From Thermoanaerobaculia bacterium (GTDB taxonomy: Bacteria > Acidobacteriota > Thermoanaerobaculia > Multivoradales > JAHEKO01), in the NCBI GenBank assembly GCA_945787575.1, contig CALZKB010000055.1, positions 1 through 43,789 of the forward strand: a stretch of DNA of 43,789 nucleotides. The letters run 5' to 3'. Numbering within the stretch: the first letter of the stretch is position 1; each line of letters starts with the position of its first letter. Positions 17,520-24,919 of the stretch are shown in pieces. The notes beneath the pieces are model-generated. The model ran no database searches. It saw only the letters and a list, made by a program, of their open reading frames with translations, and was not told the origin of the DNA. A program made the position numbers and the translations under genes.

Positions 17520-17562
17520 GACTCCCACCCTCGGGGGTGTGGTAGTCGTTGGTGGCTACCCC
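17520..17562 (+). other. imperfect hairpin with a competing pairing partner, upstream of 17581 gene
   Basis: Bases 17520-17547 can form an 11-bp stem (GACTCCCACCC with GGGTG-T-GG-T-AGTC, two bulged T) around a UCGG loop. The 3' arm can instead pair with CTACCCC at 17556-17562 (GGGG and GTAG blocks). It lies 34 bases before the ATG at 17581. No U-run follows, so it is not a plain terminator. It could be leader structure or chance in GC-rich sequence. Confidence 0.3.
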
Positions 17563-17580
17563 TAGGCTCTCGGCAGCATC

Positions 17581-18057
17581 ATGACCGGATCACACGTGAA
17601 CGCGCTTCGGCGCCTCGCTCTGACCCTTCTGGGGGGGGCTCTCGTGGTCTTCCACGGCCGCCTCCTGTGGCAGCACTGGACCGACGGCTCGTTCTCCGAT
17701 CCGAGCGTTTTCGCCCGCTGGGCGGCGTCAGGCTTGCTGATCGCCGGTTTGGCGTGGGTCTATCGCCACCGCGGCAGCCTCTTCCGGGGCCGTGAAGCGG
17801 CGGTGCTCTGGACCCTGGTGCTGCTGCTCCACGCGCTGGCCGGAGTCCCGGCCAGCGACATGCTGACAACGTCGGCACCGTGGGTGGCGCTGCCGCTCGT
17901 CGCTCTGGCCCTGGGGGCGATCACCGTCGCTTTGGGAGCCAGCCGCTCCAAGCGGCTGCCGTCCGGCGACGGACACGACTATCCCCCGATCACCCGCAGC
18001 TGGTCTTCGACCGCCGGCCATGCGGGCGTGCTCGGTTCGCGCGCTCCGCCCCGCTGA
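17581..18057 (+). CDS. small inner-membrane protein of unknown function
   Basis: A 158-residue protein with three or four hydrophobic helices (ALTLLGGALVVFHGRLLW, WAASGLLIAGLAWVY, AVLWTLVLLLHALAGVP, WVALPLVALALGAITVALGA) and a polar, probably unstructured C-terminus. I do not recognise a family. It lies 370 bases before the TonB-dependent receptor in the same direction, which may point to a role with the receptor, such as an inner-membrane helper, but that is only positional. Codon pattern and hydrophobic segmentation support a real gene. The ribosome site is weak. Confidence 0.55.
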   Translation: MTGSHVNALRRLALTLLGGALVVFHGRLLWQHWTDGSFSDPSVFARWAASGLLIAGLAWVYRHRGSLFRGREAAVLWTLVLLLHALAGVPASDMLTTSAPWVALPLVALALGAITVALGASRSKRLPSGDGHDYPPITRSWSSTAGHAGVLGSRAPPR

Positions 18058-18165
18058 TCCCGATCGATCGAGTCCCCGCCGACGGCTCCTCCCGGAGCCG
18101 CGGCCAGCCACCGCATGACGACTCGCCCGCGCCACCCGTTCGGGGGCGCGGGAGAAGGGGCCAGG

Positions 18166-18426
18166 ATGTTGGAACAAATACACCAAGGCGTGCTTTTTCT
18201 ACCTGCTCTCACGACACTGTTCGCGATCTTGGGCAACATCTGGATCGCCATCGGCGCCCTGTTGCCGGGAATCGGCGGCTCGCTCACGCGCTTCGGCCTG
18301 GTCGAGGCGCTGTACGTCACCGAACTGATCGGCCTACTCTTCATCTACCGGGGCTACCGGCTCAACGTTCGCGTAATTCCCTCCCGCGCCGGCAGCCGCG
18401 CTCCTGTTGGAGGCTTCAACCAAGCC
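18166..18426 (+). other. hydrophobic reading frame open into the TonB receptor gene
   Basis: An ATG at 18166 sits behind GAGAAGGGGCCAGG, and the frame stays open into the receptor's own signal peptide at 18427. It encodes two membrane-helix-like stretches (LPALTTLFAILGNIWIAIGA, EALYVTELIGLLFIYRGYRL). It may be a small membrane protein that lost its stop codon, an N-terminal extension of the receptor, or an open frame without function. A TonB receptor should start at a cleavable signal peptide, so I keep it separate. This stretch fills most of the 370-base gap between 18057 and 18427. Confidence 0.35.
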
Positions 18427-20706
18427 ATGAACAAAACCACTGTCGCGACCCTTCTGGCCCTTGCCCTCACCTTCCCCCTCGCCCTCTCCGCCCAGGATGA
18501 TTCCGCCGCGGCGTCGAACGACACGGACGCCGAAGCGGCCGAAGAGGGAGCACCCAAACCTACGAAGTCCTTCTTCGCTACGACCACCGTGACGGCCACT
18601 GGAACCGAGATCGACACCTTCGAGGTCGCTAACCCGGTCAACGTGATCTCCGCCGAGCGGATCGAAGTGCTCGCGCCGCAGAACGCCGCCGACATCCTGC
18701 GCTCGGAGCCGGGCGTCGACGTCGACGGGGTCGGTGCCAACCAGTCACGACCGGTCATCCGCGGACTGCGCGGCCTGCGAGTGCTCTTTCTCGAGAATGG
18801 CTTGCGCATGAACAACCCGCGGCGACAGACCGACTTCGGCGAGATCCCGGGTCTCGTCGACATCGATTCGGTCGCCACCATGGAAGTGGTGCGTGGACCC
18901 TCGTCGGTACTCTATGGAAGCGACGCGATCGGCGGCGTGCTCAACCTCGTTACCCAGAGTCCGACCCTGGGCACGCCCTTTCAAGGCAGCCTCTCCCTGC
19001 GCCACTCTTCGGCGGGCGACAGCACCCAAGGTGGCGTCACCTTCGGCGGCAGCCTCGGGCGCGCGGCCTACAAGCTCGGCGTTACCGAGCGCTCGAACGG
19101 CGACTACGACGCCGCCAGCGGGGGCTTCGGAGAGATCTCGCTCCCCGACGGCGCGCCGGTGACCGACAGCGGCGTCGACGACTCGAGCGTCTGGGGGACC
19201 CTCGCGTTTCAACTCGGTGAGAGCAACGACCTGCGACTGCGCCTCAACCGCTACCGGGCCGACGACGCCGGCTTCGGCTTCGTCGAGCCCGCGCTGCTGG
19301 GTGACGACAGCGGAACCCGCATTCGCATCCTCTACCCGTTCCAGGACTTCGAGCGGATGACCCTCGCCTACGCGGGGAGCAACTTCCCCCCGTCGTGGAT
19401 CGACTCGCTCGAAGCCCAGCTCTACTATCAGAACAACGAGCGCGGGCTGGTCAACGACATCGACATCAACATCGGACCGATCTTCCCCGGTGCTCCCGAC
19501 TCCTCGGTTCTCGCCGACACCGAGAACTTCACCGATCTCGAGTCGATCGGCGTGCGTCTCGAGGCCGTCAAGGCGATCGCCGACCGGCATCTCGTGACCT
19601 ACGGAGTCGAAGCTTACGAAGACGACTCGTTCAACACCGACTCCTCCGTGACCACCACCATCATCCGCGTCCCCTTCCCGCCGTTCGAGTCTCCGGACGT
19701 GTCGACCGACACCGTCGCCAACGCACCGAACGCCACCAACTCGAGCTTCGGTGTGTTCGCCCAGGCGGAGATTGCCGCCAGCGAGCGTTGGAAGCTGACC
19801 GTCGGTGCCCGCAACCAGACGGTCGAGACCCGTGCCGAGGCGACTCCTGGATGGGACATCAGCGGACTCGACTTCGAGGACGACGCGACGGTCGGCTCGG
19901 CCAGCGTACTCTTCCGCGCCACCGACAGCGTCAACCTGTCGCTCGCCTACGGCACGGCGTTTCGCGCCCCCAACCTGATCGAACGGCTGTTCAATGGCCT
20001 CACGCCCGAAGGCATCGGTTTTCAGATCTTGAATCCCGACCTCGAGTCCGAGGACAGCGAGACCATCGACCTCGCCTTCAAGCTACGCCGGCCCAACTCT
20101 CTGGTCGAGGTGAACATCTTCCGTAACGACATCGAGAACGGAATCATCCAGTACTTCCTGTCGCCAGCCGAAAGAGACACCTTACCGGCCGACATCCGAC
20201 AGGTTATCGACCAGAGCGGTGTCGATTTCGTCGTCCAGCAGCGCAACGCCGATCGGCTTCGCTACGAGGGCCTCGAGCTCGCAGCCTGGTACCGGGTCGG
20301 TGACCTTTGGACCTTGGGCGGCAACTACACCTACCTCGACGGCGAGCGGCTCGACTCCACCAACCCGCCTACCGGCGACACCTTCGGCGACAAGTTCAAC
20401 CTCTTCGCCCGCTACCAGAGCGCCGGCCGCTGGTGGGCCGAGTACCGCGTGCGTCACAACGGCGACGACCGCGCCAACCTCGACCCCGACGAGCCGGTGC
20501 CCGCGGTGGGGTCGATCCTGCCGTCCTTTACCGTCCACACCGCGACCGCCGGCGCCACCGTGGCCAAGAGCGGACGCTTCGAGCACGAGATCTCCATCGT
20601 CGTCGACAACCTGACCGACGAGCTCTACTCCGAGTTCTCGAACGCGTCTTTCTTCCGGCCTCAACCGAAGCGGCGCGGGATCGTCACCTATCGGATGCGT
20701 TTCTAG
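18427..20706 (+). CDS. TonB-dependent outer-membrane receptor
   Basis: A 759-residue receptor beginning at MNKTTVATLLALALTFPLAL, a standard Sec signal peptide. The plug domain is at about 50-190, with TVTATGTEIDTFEV, the RPVIRGLRGLRVLFLENGLR loop and EVVRGPSSVLYGSDAIGGVL. The rest is a 22-strand barrel with typical strand pairs (LSLAYGTAFRAPNLIERLF, VNIFRNDIENGI) ending in RGIVTYRMRF, the terminal Phe being the outer-membrane assembly signal. Such receptors import iron complexes, cobalamin, heme or glycans with energy from TonB-ExbBD. Neighbouring genes do not reveal the ligand, and no cobalamin riboswitch was seen upstream. An in-frame upstream extension (18166-18426) is not included. Confidence 0.94.
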   Translation: MNKTTVATLLALALTFPLALSAQDDSAAASNDTDAEAAEEGAPKPTKSFFATTTVTATGTEIDTFEVANPVNVISAERIEVLAPQNAADILRSEPGVDVDGVGANQSRPVIRGLRGLRVLFLENGLRMNNPRRQTDFGEIPGLVDIDSVATMEVVRGPSSVLYGSDAIGGVLNLVTQSPTLGTPFQGSLSLRHSSAGDSTQGGVTFGGSLGRAAYKLGVTERSNGDYDAASGGFGEISLPDGAPVTDSGVDDSSVWGTLAFQLGESNDLRLRLNRYRADDAGFGFVEPALLGDDSGTRIRILYPFQDFERMTLAYAGSNFPPSWIDSLEAQLYYQNNERGLVNDIDINIGPIFPGAPDSSVLADTENFTDLESIGVRLEAVKAIADRHLVTYGVEAYEDDSFNTDSSVTTTIIRVPFPPFESPDVSTDTVANAPNATNSSFGVFAQAEIAASERWKLTVGARNQTVETRAEATPGWDISGLDFEDDATVGSASVLFRATDSVNLSLAYGTAFRAPNLIERLFNGLTPEGIGFQILNPDLESEDSETIDLAFKLRRPNSLVEVNIFRNDIENGIIQYFLSPAERDTLPADIRQVIDQSGVDFVVQQRNADRLRYEGLELAAWYRVGDLWTLGGNYTYLDGERLDSTNPPTGDTFGDKFNLFARYQSAGRWWAEYRVRHNGDDRANLDPDEPVPAVGSILPSFTVHTATAGATVAKSGRFEHEISIVVDNLTDELYSEFSNASFFRPQPKRRGIVTYRMRF

Positions 20707-20744
20707 GACAACCCTGGGCTCCGGGGCCGGGCTCCGCGACGCGA

Positions 20745-20789
20745 GCCGGCCATGACCGTGTCTGCATGCTCGACACGGTCATGGCCGGC
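20745..20789. repeat. 18-bp perfect inverted repeat with 9-base loop
   Basis: The left arm GCCGGCCATGACCGTGTC (20745-20762) is exactly complementary to the right arm at 20772-20789, and the loop is TGCATGCTC. It begins 39 bases after the TonB receptor stop and covers both possible start codons of the kinase fragment (20766 in the loop, 20781 in the right arm). No T-run follows, so a normal terminator is unlikely. Confidence 0.9.
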
Positions 20790-21284
20790 GAGACCCTCCT
20801 TCACTACCGAATCCTCGAACGCGCCGACAGCGGCGCGATGGGCGAGGTCTACCGTGCGGAGGACCAGCGACTCCGGCGTATCGTCGCGCTCAAGATGTTG
20901 CCCGAGGCGCTGGCCACCGAACCCGACAAGCTCGCCCGCTTCCATCACGAGGCCGAGATCCTCGCTCAGCTCCACCATCCGAACATCGTCACGGTCTTTT
21001 CGATCGACGAGACGGACGGGCGACGCTTCCTGACGATGGCGTGGGTCGAGGGCTCGACCCTCGCCGACGCCCTGCCGGCCGCGGGCTTGCCTCTTCCCAA
21101 GCTGCTCGACATCGGCATTGCCCTCGCCGACGCGGTGGCGGCGGCCCACGACAAAGGGATCATCCATTGGGGTTTGAAGCCCGCCAACGTAATGATCGGG
21201 GCCGACGCAACGCCCAAGGTACTCGACTTCGGCCTGGCCAAGTCGGACGGAGTGGCGCGCCGTTCGGTGGCCAGCTTCGGGGAT
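20781..21284 (+). pseudogene. truncated, catalytically damaged Ser/Thr protein kinase (PknB-like)
   Basis: The start MAGETLLHYRILE at 20781 is the usual opening of bacterial PknB-type kinases. An ATG at 20766 would add five residues. Recognisable parts are the glycine loop (degraded, SGAMGEVYRAED), the ATP-binding Lys in VALKMLPEAL, the helix-C Glu in RFHHEAEILAQLHHPNIV, and DFGLAKSDG. The catalytic HRD motif reads H-W-G (IIHWGLKPANVM, codons 21165-21173), so the catalytic Asp is gone. Homology stops about 15-25 residues after DFG, at repeats (21275-21318) and an IS remnant. The activation segment, the C-lobe and any sensor domain are missing. I read it as an inactive remnant broken by insertion. 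A full-length kinase would need at least 150 more residues. Confidence 0.8.
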
Positions 21285-21318
21285 CCCCCCCCGAAGAGGT
21301 GCCCCCCCCGAAGAGGTG
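21275..21318. repeat. junction repeats: 8-bp inverted repeat plus 17-bp tandem duplication
   Basis: CTTCGGGG (21275-21282) is the inverse complement of CCCCGAAG (21289-21296). CCCCCCCCGAAGAGGTG occurs twice in tandem (21285-21301 and 21302-21318). This is the point where kinase homology ends and the IS-like region begins, so it may mark an insertion or excision scar. Confidence 0.85.
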
Positions 21319-21972
21319 CCACCCTCTTCTCGCAAGGCAGCGCGGCAACTGGCTTCCTGCTAGGCTCTCCCGGTCCGCGAGAGCGGCTCGAGGAAGCCCA
21401 AGAGCAGGCGATGGGGGCCAAAGCAATCCTCGAACAGAACCCGCTAGCAAGACCGAAGCGATCCGCTCGCTCGCCGGCGCCCCGATTCCACGCTCACCGC
21501 GGCTACGTTCGGCGAAGGCTCGAGTACGCCTATTTGAGGTTCTTCTATGGCTATCGAGCCGCGGCACAGAGATTCCGAGATGGGAAGAAGGGTAGGGAGC
21601 TCCACAAAGTTCCTCCACATCGGCGTGCATCAGCGCCTGGCTGAAGAGCGCCACCATCTCTCGCAGCAAATCCTCTCCATGCGTCTCCAGTCTCTTGCGT
21701 ACCCAATCTTCCGGCGTCATGCTTGTCTCGGCCACTGTCGGTCCTCCTTGGTAGATGTCGGTTGACGACTTCGGTGAAACACCAAGGATCTGGCAGTGGC
21801 CTTTGCTCGTGCAAGCTCGGCGGCGCCGGGGCTGTGGAAACCGTGGAAGGTGCCCGCCCTGGCCCCCTCCCTGGAAATCCCTCCGGGATTCCCTCACCTC
21901 CCACCGTTCCCACAGCCGCTACTACGACGGCCTAGAGAAACTCATACACCACGGGAACGGACACTACTGGGG
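21319..21972 (-). mobile_element. decayed IS256-family (Mutator-like) insertion sequence remnant
   Basis: The only recognisable coding part is the N-terminus of an IS256-type transposase at 21593-21735 (minus). Downstream on the minus strand no frame continues the protein. On the 21972 side the sequence TACACCACGGGAACGG looks like an IS end, and CCGTTCCC (21904-21911) is inverted as GGGAACGG (21953-21960). No matching inverted repeat was found at the 21319 side, so that end is probably deleted. The boundaries are approximate. The 270 bases from 21319 to 21590 contain no gene I can support. Confidence 0.55.
21593..21735 (-). pseudogene. IS256-family transposase, N-terminal fragment
   Basis: A GTG at 21735 with GGAGG upstream starts a frame encoding VAETSMTPEDWVRKRLETHG, then EDLLREMVALFSQALM and ADVEELCGAPY. 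This matches the start of IS256-family transposases (LLREMV..F.QALM.AE...LCGA.YG). After CGAPY the family should continue with a N-x-RNGYR-type segment and the DDE catalytic core, but no minus-strand frame does so. Only about 48 codons survive, so the element cannot transpose on its own. Confidence 0.7.
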
Positions 21973-21992
21973 ACCTCCTCTATGATGCGAAG

Positions 21993-23348
21993 ATGACCGA
22001 GCCGAGGCGACCCTATCGGGACGACAATCTCTTTACGTTCGGGCATCGTTGGGACGGACCGCGGCTGGTCTCTGAATTGCTCGCCGCGCCTGGCCCGCCA
22101 AACGGCTCCGAGCAATTCGATCTCGCTATCGTCGAGCTGAACGACGAAGGCGGCTTCGCGCATCCGTCCCAACTCGAGAATCTCGGTGAGCGGATTCGTC
22201 TAGTGCGGGAGAACAATCCGAGCGGGGCAATCGTCGTCGGATTCGTCCACGGCTGGCAAAACAACGCCGATTGGCACAACGCCAACCTGGGTAGCTTTCG
22301 CAGGCTCCTGAAGGCGCTGATGGTGCGTGAGACCGAAGCGCACCAACGCCGAGTCATCGGTGTCTACGTTGGTTGGAACGGACGGCCTGTGAAAGGAGTC
22401 GGCAAATGGCTCGGCCGCATCCCCGGCATCAGGCTTGCCACGTTCAGGAATCGCTATCGAGCGGCCGGCAGGGCGGGACAAGGTGAAGCGCTGTCGGAGA
22501 TCCTGGTCGACCTGACGTCGGCATGCAAGGCCGACACGGGCGAGAGCTCTGATCCCGCGCCGCTCATCCTTATTGGGCACTCGATGGGGGCATTCATCCT
22601 GCAACATACCTTCCTCGAGCTGCTCGAGCATCCCGACACCCCGCTCGTCGTGCCCTCTCGTCGAGGCAATGCCGCGATCACCATCTCGACCACGGACCAT
22701 GGCGCGGTCTCGACGCCGGATCTGTTGCTGTCGCTCAACTCCGCCGCCGAACGCGGGGTAGCCGCCGACATCATTCAGACGACGCGGGCACAAGGGTGGA
22801 AGAAACGCTTCGACCCATCAGGCGCCGGGGTCAATGTGGCCCCGTACGACCCACCGCTGCTCGTCTCGGTCACCTCGTCGGAGGACCAGGCAACGAACTG
22901 GGTCTGGCGAGCGGGTCACTTCTTCCAGGAGCCGTCAACCGACGGCCATGACCCGCAACTTGCAACCCACGATTTCACCAAATCCCCCGCCATGGCCGAT
23001 TGCCCGCGGGCCGACTACCCCGACTTCGGCCAACCATGGCACTGCTTGCACAAGGACGCGCGGAATCAGTCTCCGACGCCTCGTTTCCGAATCGACTTGC
23101 CGGACCACGATCGGTCAAGCGGCGAGGACCTCACACACACGGCCTATGACCTCATTCCCAAGGACCCCAACACAGCAGCGCCGTTCTGGCTCTTCCAGAT
23201 TCCGGGCGAGATCGTTCAAGACCACAGCGACATCTTCAACTACAAAGCCGCTTCCTTCACCCTGGCGCTGATTCAAATGTCCGGCGTGCTGGCGTCGTCC
23301 GCCGGCCCCGGGTGGGCTGCGAACTTCTCGGAGGTGTCGCTGGACTGA
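21993..23348 (+). CDS. alpha/beta-hydrolase fold protein (putative esterase/lipase), uncharacterised
   Basis: A 451-residue protein. The hydrolase core is visible in IVVGFVHGWQNNADWHNANL (oxyanion strand and turn), VIGVYVGWNGRP, and LILIGHSMGAFIL, which holds the nucleophile elbow G-H-S-M-G. The catalytic His is probably in EIVQDHSDIFNY near the C-terminus. The acid residue is uncertain. No signal peptide is seen, so it should be cytoplasmic. The substrate is unknown. The ATG is 20 bases from the IS remnant's presumed end, so its original promoter may have been altered by the insertion. It has no operon partner, and a hairpin lies 14 bases after the stop. Confidence 0.8.
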   Translation: MTEPRRPYRDDNLFTFGHRWDGPRLVSELLAAPGPPNGSEQFDLAIVELNDEGGFAHPSQLENLGERIRLVRENNPSGAIVVGFVHGWQNNADWHNANLGSFRRLLKALMVRETEAHQRRVIGVYVGWNGRPVKGVGKWLGRIPGIRLATFRNRYRAAGRAGQGEALSEILVDLTSACKADTGESSDPAPLILIGHSMGAFILQHTFLELLEHPDTPLVVPSRRGNAAITISTTDHGAVSTPDLLLSLNSAAERGVAADIIQTTRAQGWKKRFDPSGAGVNVAPYDPPLLVSVTSSEDQATNWVWRAGHFFQEPSTDGHDPQLATHDFTKSPAMADCPRADYPDFGQPWHCLHKDARNQSPTPRFRIDLPDHDRSSGEDLTHTAYDLIPKDPNTAAPFWLFQIPGEIVQDHSDIFNYKAASFTLALIQMSGVLASSAGPGWAANFSEVSLD

Positions 23349-23361
23349 GCCGGCGTCCTCA

Positions 23362-23407
23362 GGTGGTACCCCAGCGGGAAAGGCGTGCCTGTCCCCTAGT
23401 TCCCACC
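23362..23407. repeat. REP-like intergenic hairpin between convergent genes
   Basis: Outer arms GGTGG (23362-23366) and CCACC (23403-23407) flank an inner stem GGGAAAGGC / GCCTGTCCC (23376-23395, one mismatch, tiny loop). The core GTGCCTGTCCCC resembles a motif I associate with scattered REP-type palindromes in other genomes. The position between two convergent genes would also suit a bidirectional terminator, but no T-runs are present. Confidence 0.45.
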
Positions 23408-23472
23408 GGCAAGGGATGGGGGTGAGTTGAAGCTCGAGCTCCTCGGCGAAACGCATCTTGGCCGCAGAATCC

Positions 23473-24051
23473 CTACTCCTCGACCTCCTCGTTCCAGGAG
23501 GAGTTCTTGGTTGCGCCCTTCTCCTTCACGGCCTTGTAGGCCAGGTAGGCTCCGAACCCGATCAGCGCGATCGGCCACCACTCCGCGAGCCAGTCGAGGG
23601 ACACGTCGAATCGCGTGTGCACGAGCAGGATGAAGCCGATCGCCACCAGGGCGACGCCACCGGCCACGGAACCTCCCATTGCCGGCATCTCGAGGTCCTT
23701 GGGTAGCTCGACCCCCTTGCGGCCGGCGAGAATCTCGTTGAACAGTGTCGCCCGGCGGCCGGCATCGACGATGTTGTAGAGCAAAAAGAAGGCGAGGAAG
23801 ATGCCGGCCAACGGATAAAGCGGGACGACGTTGTTCGACACGAGAAACGCGATGAGAATGGCGACGATGATGGCGTGGGCGAATCCGCGCTGATAGTAGC
23901 CGGTGTAGACCTGGCCGAGGCCGGGCATCACCGTCGACAGCACGCATGCGAGGAAGGGCGACTTGCGTCGCGGATCGTTGACCGCGAGCACCTGAACCGG
24001 CGCTGCCGCTTCCGGGCTCGGGGGGTTGAGTTGCTGGGCTGCTTCGGTCAT
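23473..24051 (-). CDS. small polytopic membrane protein (TM2/DUF5683-like), ECF operon
   Basis: A 192-residue protein. After a soluble N-terminus, KSPFLACVLSTVMPGLGQVY followed by TGYYQRGFAHAI is the P-x-LA-x-x-LS-x-x-x-PGLGQ-x-Y motif of small TM2-like membrane proteins. Four hydrophobic helices follow, and the last part (WWPIALIGFGAYLAYKAVK) is like the DUF5668 helix often found in the same proteins. Function is unknown. It starts four bases after the anti-sigma stop, so it is the third gene of the operon 25486-23473 and may be a target or accessory of that ECF response. Confidence 0.75.
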   Translation of the reverse strand: MTEAAQQLNPPSPEAAAPVQVLAVNDPRRKSPFLACVLSTVMPGLGQVYTGYYQRGFAHAIIVAILIAFLVSNNVVPLYPLAGIFLAFFLLYNIVDAGRRATLFNEILAGRKGVELPKDLEMPAMGGSVAGGVALVAIGFILLVHTRFDVSLDWLAEWWPIALIGFGAYLAYKAVKEKGATKNSSWNEEVEE

Positions 24052-24054
24052 GTC

Positions 24055-24918
24055 TTACTCCTCGGTCGAGTCGTTCGGTTCCAGCGAAGGCTCTTCGCCG
24101 TCCTTCTCCAGCAAGGACGCAGCCTCCTCCCAGAGGGTTCCCAGCTTGGCCTGCGCGCGTCCCCAAAGCTCTTGCACCGCACCCGCCTTGGCCTCGGTGG
24201 CGGCTCGCTTTTCCCCGAGCTTCGAGACCGCGTCCGACGCTCTCACCGCCGCGACCGTCGATTCCACCCGCTCCCCGAGCTCGGCGACGACACCGTTCCA
24301 GAGAGCAGGCTGGCTCCGAGTCAGCTGGTTCCGAGTCAGCTCGATCGCCCGTTGCGGCATCGCCTCGACGGAGGCGCCGGCGCTGGCGAAGACGAGAATC
24401 AGGACGAGCAGGCCGACATAGGCCCCTTCCAGGGCGAAACGCGGGCGCCGGACCATGGTCGGCCAGGCGCGCCGCCACCAGCGGCGCAGCTGGACCGGTA
24501 CCGGGAGGGTGGCCGCCAGGACGTCACGGACGAATCGCGGATCCGCCTCGCGCTCGGCCAGGCTCGGCAGCTCTTCGGCGAGACGAACGAGAACGGCAGC
24601 CAGTGCGCGGCACTCCCGGCAACCGCTCAGATGCAGCTCGACGAGCTCACGCTCGGCGCGTCGCTGCTCACCGTCGACGTGTTCGCAAAGCTGTTCCCGA
24701 GCCTGCCGGCATGCGGATCCGACCGTCCGCTCGAGCACCGACGGCACCAGATCGGGCACCGCGTCCTTCGCTCCCGGTACCCGCAGAAAGAGCAGGGAAA
24801 GCAGATCGCCGCAAGCCACGCAGCTGCGCGCATGTCGCCTGCAAGCAGCTTCACGCGCGGCGGGCAGGCGGCCTTCTGAGAGCGCTTCGAGCTGTCGTTC
24901 GAATTCCAGGCAGTCCAT
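24055..24918 (-). CDS. anti-sigma factor with two zinc-finger (zf-HC2) modules
   Basis: A 287-residue protein. Two ZAS-like zinc sites are visible: RRHARSCVACGDLL near residue 30 and ELHLSGCRECRAL near residue 95, each H-x3-C-x2-C. One membrane helix (GAYVGLLVLILVFASAGA) lies at about residue 165-185. The external part is helical (NQLTRSQ repeats, TEAKAGAVQELWGRAQAKLG) and ends in an acidic tail. The likely role is to hold the ECF sigma factor encoded just upstream. The ATG is one base after the sigma stop. Tandem zinc modules are less common than a single one, and the second may fold against the first or bind a partner. A 15-bp tandem duplication at 24311-24340 encodes LTRNQ-LTRSQ. Confidence 0.85.
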   Translation of the reverse strand: MDCLEFERQLEALSEGRLPAAREAACRRHARSCVACGDLLSLLFLRVPGAKDAVPDLVPSVLERTVGSACRQAREQLCEHVDGEQRRAERELVELHLSGCRECRALAAVLVRLAEELPSLAEREADPRFVRDVLAATLPVPVQLRRWWRRAWPTMVRRPRFALEGAYVGLLVLILVFASAGASVEAMPQRAIELTRNQLTRSQPALWNGVVAELGERVESTVAAVRASDAVSKLGEKRAATEAKAGAVQELWGRAQAKLGTLWEEAASLLEKDGEEPSLEPNDSTEE

Positions 24919-24919
24919 C

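Noticed and set aside
18058-18426. cobalamin or other riboswitch before the TonB receptor
   Set aside because: No B12-box or other familiar riboswitch core was found. The interval is mostly an open hydrophobic frame.
21319-21590. a gene in the region between kinase remnant and transposase fragment
   Set aside because: Frames are open on both strands but none shows a family motif or a start with a ribosome site. Treated as IS debris.
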